A stretch of 64,000 nucleotides of DNA from Apricaphanius iberus (lineage: Eukaryota; Chordata; Actinopteri; Cyprinodontiformes; Aphaniidae). The translations under genes and the position numbers were made by a program. The DNA lies in assembly GCA_028564705.1 (NCBI GenBank), contig JAPXFQ010001681.1, forward strand, positions 496,001 through 560,000. Direction: 5' to 3'. The notes below the pieces were generated by a model, which saw only the letters and a list, made by a program, of their open reading frames with translations, ran no database searches and had not been told where the DNA came from. Positions 24,481 through 37,400 of this stretch are shown piece after piece; position 1 is the first letter of the stretch, and each line of letters starts with the position of its first letter.

Positions 24481-25018
24481 ATGGATCGGAGTTGTGAGGG
24501 CCCCAACCAAGTATCTAGTTTAGATACTTTAATGTATGTCAACATATTTTTCTACAGCAAGACATTTTAATGAAAAAAAAGTTTTTGAGGTCATGTAATA
24601 TTAATATTTTTTGTTTGTTTTTATTGGTTATTAGCTACGATTATTAGAATTAACAGAAATACATGACTGAAATATACTATATCAGTTTGTGATGGATTCA
24701 TTTAATGAATTTTACTTATTGAATTGATATAGTGAAGTAAATACATTTTTACAATATGCTACTTTACTGCAATCCATGTGTATGCTTCTTCACTTTTGGA
24801 CTGCATGTCAGGTAAAATGGAACATATTTAAGGTGGAAAAAAAGAAGAAAAATTAAATTAAAAAAGGGGGAAAATGTTAATGAAAAAATGTTGTCAGAGC
24901 TGATCTGGAAGTCAGACAATGACTGAGGAATGATTGGATAGTCTTTTGTAAATTAAAGCAGAATACAGAGACAAGCTGAGACAAACTCGAACGTTAATGG
25001 TTCATTGAGTTATTTTTA
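24481..25018. other. AT-rich DNA between repeats and the nox5 3' end
   Basis: Nothing recognised apart from short A/T-rich runs. Confidence 0.4.
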
Positions 25019-25024
25019 TTTATT
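25019..25024 (-). terminator. nox5: nox5 poly(A) signal AATAAA
   Basis: Minus-strand AATAAA about 270 nt downstream of the nox5 stop codon, in an AT-rich 3' region. It is the first good signal after the stop. Confidence 0.6.
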
Positions 25025-25295
25025 CATAATAGAAAAGTAATCATCTTAATCCCAATAGTTTTGATTCCTAATTGCAAAATAAACAAATTCAGTTCACATT
25101 TCAGTCATAAACCTTCATGATCGCATTCCTAGCTTAAATCTAACCATTAACCTAAGTCTAAATAGAGTCTTAAATCTTTAATGAGATCCCATGTTGCTTC
25201 CTGTGTTTACTGGAGACCTCTTGAGCTGGTGTTCTGTCAGGTTTCGTCCTCATAACGATATAAAAAACCAATGAACAGAGCTGCTGCAGACGTTC

Positions 25296-25427
25296 TCAGA
25301 AGTTTTCCTTGTAGAAATTGAAGCCAAAGTGTTCACACTGAGCTTTGATGACTTTGGCCAGAGCCGGAGCGCCGCAGTAAAACACGTGCACTTTTCCTTT
25401 GTTTTCCTCAGACAGTTTCTGGAACAC
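25296..25427 (-). CDS. nox5: nox5 exon 16 (C-terminus)
   Basis: Acceptor CTGTCTGTCAG, then [29 protein letters not shown], and the end FNFYKENF with stop TGA at 25298-25296. CGAPALAK is the last NADPH-binding strand; the final Phe is typical of the family. Confidence 0.96.
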   Translation of the reverse strand: MFQKLSEENKGKVHVFYCGAPALAKVIKAQCEHFGFNFYKENF

Positions 25428-28400
25428 CTGACAGACAGAAATACAAACACAAGAGCAACTGTGTTTCATCAGTTAAACAGCTTCCAACCAACCATTTTTT
25501 ATATTTTTCAGTCTGGTTTCCGTGCTCACCACAACACAGAGACTGTCCTCGTAAAAGTGATCAGTTACATTCGGATCAATACAGACTGTGGTAGAACCAC
25601 AGTGTGGGTTCTGTTGGACCTCTGTTCAGCACGTGACACTGTTGGTCATAAATACAACTCAAACAACTGAAGATCCGGGGCAGACTCTATGGCACAGAAC
25701 TTGGCTGGTTTGAGTCTTACCCGAAGAACAGGGATTTCTTTGTTTTAATAGAAAATTTTTCATGAAAATGAACAGAAATCCCATGTGGGGTCCCGCAGGG
25801 CACGATCCTGGGGCCTCTTCCATTTAATATCTGCATGCTCCCACTAGTCCAGATTATAACAGCCATTTGGATTAGCTATCATAACTATGCAGATGACACT
25901 CAGCTCTACATTAAACCCATTCAGAGGTAAACAAATTGAGCCAAACTATGGATGGATGTATATGTGCTATAACTTTCTCCAGCTGAACAGACACAAAACT
26001 AAAGTAATTATATTTGAAACTTCAGAGGAAGGATCGAGAGTAAGCCCACAGCTTTAGTTAATGCAATTAGAATCTACTGATCGGGGCTGAAATTTAGGTG
26101 TAGTAATGCACTCAAACCTGAACCTTCAGGGTCACATAAAGGCAATAACAAGGTCAACCATCTATCACCTGAAGAATATTTCCAGGATTAAAGGAGTTTA
26201 TCTTTAGTCGGATTGATTACTACAACAGTGTCCTCACAGGTCTGCCTAAAAATGAATCAAAAACCGCTATTCACGTCCTTCCTGTCTCCGTTTAGCACAG
26301 AGGACAGACTTCAAAATACCTTTAGTAGTCTAAAAATAAATGAATGGCTTAGCACCAAAGTATTTTTAAGAGTTTTTGTTATTATATCGATCCCCAGACC
26401 ACTCAGGTCCTCTAACTCCAGTGTACTCATCATCCCTAGAATCCGAACCAAACAGTTTCAATGCTCATCTTGTCTGGAATAAACTTCAAAACCACTACAG
26501 AGCTGCTGAAACACTGAGTTAATAAAAACCCATATGGTTAGAGCTGCCTTTGATTAATTGATTAATAATAACAGTAATTTCATAACAGTAGTATGTCTTA
26601 AGTGTTGTTTTCTGTTTTTATAGTTTTTTTACTGCTCAATTTTTTCCTCTAAACACCCAAAGCACTTTAAATTACCTTGTTGCTGAAAGTGTGCCGTTTA
26701 AAAAAATGTCCCCTTCCTCGGAACTGTGTGGGTGGATTAACATCACAGCATGTTAATTTTCTTCTCAAAGTCTGGCAAATATACCCACAAAACCAAAGCA
26801 GGAGGGGAACTGAAGTATTTAAATGAAAGCGTCTGAGAGGGATCCATGGGAACTGTAAAAGAGTTTCTGGACAATGTGGTTTGCACGCAACTTTATTTCC
26901 AGATAAAGCAACATTGTAGGCGACTGCGGCCCAATGCGAAGTGTAGACATCTTGCAATCTGAAAGATGCGGGTTTGACTCTATATATACAGTCTATGCTT
27001 TGACTGCAGCTTCCTCCTCACAATTTGTCAGTGCCCCTCACCCTAAGGACACTGAAAGGGGAACTACAGTTTTTTTTTTTTTTGCAATGTTCATTTACTC
27101 ACCCAGACAAGTTTGTAGCCACTTGGAGTCCTTCGCTACAAGTTTATATCCATTTGCGTTTAGCTTATAACCTTAAAGTGTGAGTCACTGGGGCAATCAA
27201 CGTGCAGCTTCTAAATTAGACATTATCTGCCACAAAATTCCTTCATTTCTCCAAAAAGGCTGTATCAAGAGTTTCAAAATTACCGAGGTCCAACCATGTC
27301 CTCTGTGGCTAAAGAAGAATTTAAATCAATCTTGCACAAGGACAGAGCTGGCTTAGGTGTATTATTAGTGTTTAAAAGACAGTTATTAACTATCCCTAAC
27401 AACGAAATCAATAGTTACAAGGTCAGCAGAAACAAAACAAAAATCTCAAATTTCAGTCTAAACTGACAGTTGATGTCAATCTACAAGGACAACAGGTTAA
27501 AGAGTGAAGGTGGGAGTTCACGCACTGGTTCCAGCAAAATCCCAATAAATAACGCAATAATGACCACTCTCCTCTTCAGAATACAAGTTGTTGGTTTTTC
27601 TACACGTTATGAAATTGACATCGATCAAATTTCCAGAACCAACAGTTTAATCTACTTTGCTTTTGTATCGACAAAATATCTAGTGTGAAGCGAGATAGAG
27701 AAAGGTTCTAACAAATGTATTAACAAAAGGGTCAGCGTAGCTGATTCTGGTGGGCTACATATTAAAATATAGACAAGAGATATTTTGAAGTGGGAATGAG
27801 AACAATTCTAAAATATCTGTGAAAACCATGTCTTTATACCTGCCTGGTTTCTCCCAGCAATGGATCTCTTTTTCTAAAGGAATTCTAATCTTCCCTGTCC
27901 TGTGAAAGACCTTGGATAATCACGGTCCTTGCTGCTGGCCTCTGGTCTGATGTCACCTCCCTTACTCTGGTCTTTACTATTGTGGGATTAAAAATAAATG
28001 GAATTTTTTTATATACAAATAGGATGAGTAGTTGTGAAAATTGTGAAAATTAATCTCAAAGCAACTATTATGCCATATTCCACCCTCTTAAAATAATGAC
28101 CAAAGTCATTATTTCAAGTTTTCAACAAAACAAAAAAACTGAGCAAAATCTTGAATAAAAAATCTATTAACAATTTCAGTCAAAAAGGTTGATGATGATT
28201 GTTGACATATTAAAACATTACTGGAGCTAGCAGGCATAACTTGGACACGATTTAGCGAAAGAAAAAAGACTTGGCCATTATTTTAGGAAGGTGATGATAA
28301 ATATTATATCTTAGCCACGTATATTCTCTGTCTAACCCTAAACCTGTAGAAATAAACATTTCGTTCAAACATGTGGAAGGTAGTAAAGTTCTGCACAGAA

Positions 28401-31400
28401 GTAAAAGAGAAGTGGCTTTATTCGTAACATGGACTACCTAGAAAGTTACAGAGCTAATATTAGTATTGTTAACCAGCTTAACATGATATATTTGGCTTGT
28501 ATTAACCAGGCTTTATTTAGCTAATATGCACATGTAACAGCATGACTCAACTTACATTGAACTTACATCTTGCTTGAAAACGGGGAAATGTTTTTTGCCT
28601 TTTGCCGTCTCTGGCTGGTGGATTGCTGGATGTGCGTTGCTGTACTCTGCCGCACCTCTCTGCAAACTGCTGATGTCATGTATGCTTAAGGTGCGTTTAA
28701 AGATGGCTCGTAAAATAACCGACTAAATGGCGTAATAAATAGAGAACACTGGCACAGGGAAAGTTGCCTTTCACCCCCATGCCTCCACCGTTTTTGCTCC
28801 AGATACCCACGCAGGCGATTCCAGAGCATTGTTTTAATTATGTTGTCATTAAATACACAGCAGAAAATTACAGAGGTCCTCAATGGTAGTTACGGCATTG
28901 TTCACCAATGTTTTGTTATGAATCCACCAACAACCAGCGATAATCCCCTGTGAGTTTGGAGCATCTGGGAGGTGCTGCGTTGTTGTCTTTGGGGTTTTCT
29001 TACACGCTTATAATCCAACTACACTGACACACAATTTCAATGATGTCACTGCCATACAGCATCCTGGTTATAGTCTGAGCAGGGCCTTCGCTCTGTGCTC
29101 TACGCTAATCAGTTGGACAGAACTTGCTGCTGCAAACATGAAGATGGTTCTCGTTAGCGCGTTTTCAAATTGCACAGACAAAATGACCAAGCAGACTAAG
29201 TTCAGCTTAAAAAGGCTCCTTTTCCTCAACACTAGCTCGCTGTAGCTCAGATAATAGACTTCAAAATGCTCCTTCTAGTTTATAAATCATTGAATGGCTT
29301 AGAAGCAAAGTATGTAGAAGACCTTCTGTCTTTATACCAACCCCACCTCAGACCACTCAGCTCCTCCAACTCTAATTTAATAATCACTAGAATAAGAAAA
29401 AAAAACAAGGATAAGCGGCATTCAGTTTCTATGCTCCCTTTATCTGGAAAAAAAACATCCTGATGACTGCGAAGCTGCTCATACTCTGAGCTGCTTCAAA
29501 GCAAAACTTAAAACGAATCTGTTTAAAGCTGCCTTTGAATAAACTATCATAATTGCTCTCTTTTTTCTTTTAAAGATTCTCATGTTCTATGCTTAATTGC
29601 TGTTTGTATTTGTCATGCTTTTAAGCTGCCTTTTGTTTGCTTTATTCCTAATTGCTGTTTTAACTTTCTATGTTTTTATCATTTGTTTGGTTTCTTTACC
29701 CCAAAAATCACGTAAAGCACCTTGAATTACCTTGTTGTGTGTGCGAAGCCCTACAAGTCTGAAAATGTTGCTTCAATTCACAATTTTTTCCAACTCCCAG
29801 ACTTGGAGTAGAAAGTTTTCATACCATTTTCTCATAACCCAGCTTTATTAATGAGATCCCTGGTCATCGACCATTCATTTGATTCAATGTGTTGCAGCCA
29901 AAAATAGCAGGAAAGTGGCACTGAAGGGCCTGAAGTTGCTCCCTGGAACAAAAACTTTTCATTTTTATACTCTTATCAATCTGTTTTGTCCGATATAAAC
30001 TAACAATTTGCTCAATGAGTGAATGCTCATCAGCTGCGGTTCTGATGAATCGGATCTGAAAATGAATGGACCCCCACCTTTTCCCACTCTGGTCGGCCTG
30101 GCTGAGTTCTGGTCCTCAGGCCCGTGATGGAGTCCCTCTCCTCCTTCTTGGCCAGAAGGTCGAGCGCCATCTGCAGGCCGATGGCCTTCATGTCGTTCTT
30201 GCCGAGAGCCGATGTCATGTACATGTGCATCTCCAGGAACTGACCTGACAAACAGCAGCTGGGTTAATAAGCCCAACACCTCCTCTGAGGCTGCAGACAT
30301 ACGCGGAGACCGATAATGAAATTACGCAACAGCGTGGATCCAATTAGTCAATCAAACTAAATCTTAATCACCCCGCTGAGTTTTTTTTCTGTCCTGATCA
30401 GCTGCAGTGATTTGATTGTTTTCAAGGTATAAAATTAGAGCAATATAACCTCATTCATAACAGATTTGTTTCATCTAAATCTGGCCAAAATAATACAAGA
30501 CGATATGTGTTTATTTTATTCTTCTGGCCTGCAGATATGCTGCAGTTTAGCTCCCAGTCAGGTCATCTTCTTGTCTCCATCTACAGTTTGCACTCTCACC
30601 CTCTGGCTCCCCGTCTGCCTGATCCATCTCTAGTTTGGTCAGCAAACTAACGAACCATTCAAATGACTTCTGGTCTCTATTGATCCAGATGAAGTCGACC
30701 TGCAGAGAGGAATCTTGTCTGCTCCATCAGATCGAACATGATAATATTTCACGCAGCTGCAAGACGACGCGTTCTTACTTTGCGTAGCTTCATGTCGCCG
30801 TCTTTAAGGTTTTCACACCATGAGTAGTTACAGTTGGGACAGTTGTGCTTCCTCATGCGATACCTGAGGTAAAACAAACAGATGGTTCTCATTAACATCT
30901 GACCAGAACAAAATCCTACCCAAGAAAAATAAAATAACTCCACGCTAAATGTGAATTCAAACTTTGGTGAGAGGAGATAATGAGCTTCATTAAGAAGAGT
31001 CTTTGTGCAGGATTAGGGAGGAAGGAAGGAAGGAAGGAAGGAAGGAAGGAAGAAAGGAAGGAACAAAAGAAAGAAATGTGAAGGAAGGAAGGAAGGAAGG
31101 AAGGAAGGAATGTGAAGGAAGGAAAGAAGAAACGAAGGAAGGAAGGAAGGAAGGAAGGAATGTGAAGGAAGGAAGAAATGTGAAGGAAGGAAGGAAGGAA
31201 GGAAGGAAGGAAGAAAGAAATGTGAAGGAAGGAAGGAAGAAAGAAATGTGAAGGAAGGAAGAAAGAAATGTGAAGGAAGGAAGGAACAAATGTGAAGGAA
31301 GGAAGGAAGGAAGGAAGGAAGGAACAAATGTGAAGGAAGGAAGGAAGGAAGGAAGGAAGGAAGGAAGAAATGTGAAGGAAGGAAGGAAGGAAGGAACAAA

Positions 31401-34400
31401 AGAAAGAAATGTGAAGGAAGGAAGGAAGGAAGGAAGGAACAAAAGAAAGGAAGGAAGGAAGGAAGGAAGGAAGGCAAAAGAAAGAAATGTGAAGGAAGGA
31501 AGGAAGGAAGGAAGGAAAAAAAGGAAGGAAGGAAGGAAGGAAGGAAGGAAGGAAGGAAGGAAGGAAGGAACAAAAGAAAGAAATGTGAAGGAAGGAAGGA
31601 AGGGAAGGAAGGAAAGGAGGAGGAACAAGGAAGGAAAGGAAGGAAGGAAAGGAAGAAAAGGAAGGAAAGGAAGGAAGGAAGGAAGGAAGGAGGAAGGAAC
31701 AAAAGAAAGAAGATGTGAAGGAAGGAAGGAAGGAAAGGAAGGAAGAAGGAAGGAAGGAAGGAAGAAGGAAGGAAGGAACAAAAGAAAGAAATGTGAGAAC
31801 AAATGGAAGGAAGGAAGGAAGGAAGGAACAAAAGAAAGAAATGTGAAGGAAGGAAGGAAGGAAGGAAGGAAGGAAGGAAGGAACAAAAGAAAGAAATGTG
31901 AAGGAAGGAAGGAAGGAAGGAAGGAACAAAAGAAAGAAATGTGAAGGAAGGAAGGAGCAGTGGTTAAAAAATAACCAGCATGGACTGGACTGGTGGATAG
32001 ACTGTGAGTTGGCAGGTTTTTCTAACCGGTACATGATGCTTTGCAGGATGGAGGCAAAAGGTGTGATCCCTATTCCCGCTCCGATCAGCACAGCGTGTTC
32101 AGAAGCAAAGATCTGCCGTGTCGGCGTCCCATACGGTCCGTCTACGTAACACTGACGCATAAAACAAACAGACGCAGAATGATCTGCAGCGACACACATG
32201 TCCAGGTTTCTGCCTTGTAAAAATACGTTCACATTTTGTCACTTTTCAACCATAACCTTCATTATTTCTTGTCACAGACTAACATAAGAGGCAACCCGTG
32301 ATTGGGAAGTAAAAAAAAGTCTTTCTTGTCTTCAAAATGGCCCAAAAGTAAAAAATCTGTTAAGTGTGGTGTGCATTTTGTATTCAGTCCCCTTTACTAA
32401 AAAAAACCTTGTGCAAACAATTACCTTAAGAAGTCCCCTAAATAGTGACTCTGAAGGTTTTTTAGAGAACATCAGAGCACAACCAGCATCACAAGGATTT
32501 ACAGAGAAGAATAATTAAGACAAAGTAAAACTCAGCAGATGTACAATCAATCAATGTTGACCGCACACATCAGAGATCGCTGATTAGTAGGAAATGCACT
32601 GTGTTTTTTGGAGTATGTTGGTTCTACAAGTGTTGGAATTTTTCACTTAATTAAAGCGATAAACCTTTTTTTTTAGGCTGTAAGTAGATCTTTCCCCGTT
32701 TTGCGCATCATGCAACGTATACATGAACCTACATCTACGACTCAGAGGCATATTGCTTCCTACAGTTCCTGGAGCCACTGGAACACTGCCCATGGTCATC
32801 TCTTAATCAAATCCAAACCCATCCCGACTTTTTGATTAAAAAACCCACAACGCAGTGTGACAGAATACGGTGGCTACATCTTTGAAAAAGTTTTAGGTAG
32901 AGCGTGCTCGTCACTTTTTCGTTGTCTATCATTTTAACTGACTGACAGGGTAAAAAAATCCTGTCATCTATTTTTATCTGTCAAATTTTTAAATAAAATT
33001 GACACATTCAATAACATTTGATTTTAATTCATTGTAATCAATATTCAATTTGAACAAACTGAACAAAAAAATCCCCATCTTGCTATGTCGCTTCTAGCAT
33101 CAAGGTTGTATATGGAACATGAGCATGATAGCGTTATCTAGGATGTCTAAGTTGTAGTTACAACAACAACAACAAAATTCCAGCTGTTGGGTTGCCTGGT
33201 TTGCTGCCGTAACGTTCAGTGACCAGCCTGAAGTGTGTCCAGGGAGGAATTTATTTTAGAGGAGATTAATTGACAGCTAACATTAGCAAAGTTAGCAAGT
33301 GAGTAAGCTTAACGATCCAGGAGGAAAGTCGCCATTTCCACGTGTGTTTGATGCTGTGGAAATGTCTTATTCAATTAAATTCAAAGATACTTTATTGTTC
33401 CCAGAGGGAAGTTAAGTGCTGTTGTTGCTCATTACTAATTCATTTTTCAAGGAGTTGTTGTAGACCATAATGGCTGTGGGAAGAAAGAATTTCCTGTAGC
33501 AGTCTGTGTTTCAGCGAAACTGAAGAAGCCTCTGAGGCCCCGTCCACACTACTGCGTTTTCGTTTAGAAACGTGGAGTTAAAACGACGCAATCTTCTGTG
33601 GTTCTCTAATTTCATTGTTCATTATCAGGAATGTGTTCAACTGTTGAGATACAGCTTGTTCAATAATCTTACTGATGAATGGGAGATTAGAGATTGGCCT
33701 ATAATTCTGCATCAAGGTATTGTCTAGGTTGTTTTTCTTTAATAGGGGTTTGATAACTGCTGTTTTGAGGGCCTGGGGGAAGACACCTGACTGGAGGGTT
33801 GTGTTAACTATAATGTACTCATAATGTACTCCAGGCTGTTTTTGTATGTTATTTCCGGTAAGGGGTCATGTGATGGGTGGCTGACGAATGAGGGAAGGAT
33901 ACGCCATGACCGATGACACCCAATCATAGAGCCGAGTGTGATCTGCTGCGTCATCGTTTCTAAAGTCCTCCGTTTTGAGACGTCCACACCAAAACGCCCT
34001 CCGGAGTTTCAAAACGAAAAACGGGGTCGGCAGCGTTTCTAAACTTCTCCTTTTTGGGTGTCCGTTTTAGCCGTTTTAGTGTGGATGGGAGGTGCAAACG
34101 TAGCAAAAGGTCTCCGTTTTTAAACGAAAACGTAGTAGTGTGGACGGGGCCTGACTGTAGATACTCTGTTGCTGTAGGATAGTCTCATGAAGAGTTAGCT
34201 CAGGGTTGTCCATAATCTTTTTAATTTTATGAAGAATCCTTATTTGCATTATTATCCCCAGTTGTTCCACAGGTGTCCCCAGAACAGAACCAGCCTTCTT
34301 TATCAGGTTGTTGAGCCGTTTTAAGTCCCTGGCTCTGATGCTGCTACCCCAACAGATGATGGAAGAAGCAATGTCACTCTCCACCACAGACTTGTAGAAC

Positions 34401-37400
34401 ATTTGCAGCATCTTGCTGCAAACCTTAAAGGACCTCAGCATCTTCAAAAAGTACAGTCTGCTCTGTCCCTTTTTATAGACGGCTTCACTGTTGATTCTCC
34501 AGTCCAGTCTGTTGCCCAGGTGAACTCCAATGTTTCTGTACTCCTCAACCACCTCCACTTCTTCTCCCTTGATAGAGACAATCTTTGACTTATCCCTGTT
34601 TCTTCTGAAATCTACAACCATCTCCTTTGTTTTGTTCACATTCAAGGTAAGATGATTGTTTCTTCAAGGTTGTATATGGAATCTTCTTCCGGCTCTCAGC
34701 GAGGATGGACGCTTTTTTCTCTCCCTCCTCCTCCTGAGTCTTATCCCACAGCTCTCTGTGTCCAGTGCCTCTATTTGGAGTGTCTTTTTGCATTATTCTT
34801 CAAACCAAAATTGAATAAGCTGAAAAGATGGAAATGGTCAGCTGGTCTCTGAATGCTATTGATAAAATCTAGTCAACTCTACGAAGCACCGGTAAGGAGC
34901 AATCAGGGTGTCCTGCGGAGAAATATCCGGCGGGCTACGTTTCAGCCGTTGTGTCTGTCAATACTCTCGCAAGAGGAGACGGAAGATTTCTGGCTGTTCG
35001 GGATCATGGTGATCACTGCATGGTGAGAGGAATGTAAACAGAGTATCCTCCCCCCCGTCCACCTGCATCAACTGACGCACACACTGACATGGAATTCAGA
35101 CACACACACCGTTTCGCTGTATCCTAATGCTCTCTCCTGCACCAGGAAGCAGGATAACAGCGCGCCTTGTTGGCAGCGCGTTAACCTGTGGACTTGAGCT
35201 CATATCCTCCCATCCCTCTTGATGTGTCAATGTTAATGTCTGAATATGTGCTTAAATGTTGGTGTGGTTTTTTTTCTATTACCTTTTTTTTGACTCTTGA
35301 CTAAGGATAAAAACACATGTGAAGGCTTTTTTTCCCCACCGTGGACCCCCCTCCCCTGATGTGTATCTGCTTTTATCTTTTTATCAAGGGAGTGCTATCC
35401 TTTTGGCTGCAAGCCCTGCAGTTACCTGGATCTGTTTGTATTGCTTGTTTTTTGTTTGTCATGATCTTGGACAGGTTCTACTTTAAACTGAATTTCCCCT
35501 TGTGGGACAATTTAGAATTATTAAATTCAATGCCACAAAGTGGTCCACTGTGCTGCTGACCAGCTGGTTTGACACACAATCCTTCAGTCTCACAAACTGT
35601 GGTCTGTTTGTCAGGCAGTCATTCATCCAGCTGATTGTTGAGGCCTCAACCTGTGTCTTCAGGAGTTTATGACAAAGCAAATCAGGTTGAATTGTGTTGA
35701 ATGCACTGGAGAAATCAAAGAACATGATTCTCACAGTGCTGCCTGCTTTGTCCAGATGACAGTGAGTTGGTTAAATCAGGTTGATGATGGCATCTTCAAC
35801 ACCAACTCCATGGTGATAAGCAAACTGCAGGGGGTCCTGATAGGTTTTAGTTTGCTTAGTAAGGTGGGGCAAAAGGAGTCTCTCCAGGACCTTCATGATG
35901 TGGGATGTCATGGCAACAGGTTTGTAGTCATTGATGACTGATGGATGAGTTTTCCTTGGTACTGGAACAAGGCAGGGTGTCTTCCACAACACTGGAACCT
36001 TCTCCTGGGTCAGGCTGAGGTTGAAGAGGTGCTGCAGAATCCCACAGAACTGCTCTGCACAGGTCTTCAGGACTCTGGGGCTGACACCATCTGGACCTGC
36101 AGCCAGGTTCCTGTTCAGTTTCTCCAACTGCCTCTTCAAGAATTCAAGGTACTTTTATCGTCATACCATCTCACGTTACATGTGATGGTATGAAATTAGG
36201 ACTCAGGTCCGGAATTAAAAGCCATTTAAATTAAATTAGTGGGGAAAAAATAATTATTTAAATCAATATAATAAATAAATAAAAATAAATGAATAAATAA
36301 ATGTGCTCTACAGATCAGCTGCAGGGAAGAAGCTGTTATTGAGCCTGGTGGACTTGCTCTGTATGCTCCTCAGCCGCCTGTCTGAGGGAAGGGGCCGAAA
36401 CAGGCTATGAGCGGGATGAGTGGAGTCCTTCAGGATGCGGAGGGCCTGTCCCCTGCATCAGGACGTGTAGAGGTCCAAGGTGGTGGGAAGCGTGCTCCCT
36501 ACAGTCCTTTGTGCAGCTTTCACCACCCGCTGCAGAGTCTTCCTGTCAGCAGCAGTACTGCTACCGTGCCACACGGTGATGCAGGTGCAGATGAAGCTCT
36601 CACTGCACAGTGATAGAAACTCCTCAAGACGGAGCTTCCAAGTCCAACTCTCCGCAGCTTCCTCAGGAAGTAGAGACGCTGGTGGGCCTGCTTGACCAGA
36701 GGTGAAGTGTTGGCATTCCAGGTGAGGTCGTTGGATATGTGCACACCCAGGTACCTGAAGCTGGAGACCACTTCCACAGCTGCTCCTCCAATGTACAGGG
36801 GGAGGAGAGGACGCTTGTCCCTTCTGAAATCCACCACCATCTCCTTGTTCTTCTTCCCATTGATGCAGAGGTTGTTTTCTCTGCACCACTGTACCAGGTT
36901 TTCCACCTCCTCTCTGTATTTGGACTCATCGTTGTTGGTGATGCGTCCCATTGTTGCTGTGTCATCCGCAAACTTAATTATATGACAGCTGGGGTGTCTC
37001 GCTGAGCAGTCATACGTCAGCAGAGTGAACAGGAGGGGGCTCAACACGCAGCCCTGTGGTGAGCCTGCCCTGAGGGTGATACAGGAGGAGATGGTGTTGT
37101 GTCTTAACAGTCTGAGGTCTACTTGTCAGGAAGTCCAAGACCCAGTTCCCCAGCATGGGACTCAGTCAGAGGGAGGAGAGCTTCTGCACCAGTGTCTGTG
37201 GGATGATGGTGTTGAAGGCTGAGGAGAAATCTAGAAACAGCAGACGAACATAGGAGTTTCTGCTCTCCATATGGGTCAGGGCTGTGTGGACTACCGATGA
37301 TATGGCGTCGTCAGTGCAGCGATTTTTCCTGTAGGCATACTGGTGGGGGTCCAAAGTCGATGTGGGTCATAACCAACCTCTCGAAGCACTTCATGACTAC

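Noticed and set aside
30916..32232. Long Phe/Leu/Pro/Ser frames (up to 438 codons) on the minus strand and Lys/Glu/Gly frames on the plus strand
   Set aside because: They are translations of the GGAA microsatellite in three frames. Only the first 42 codons of the minus frame (nox5 exon 12) are coding.
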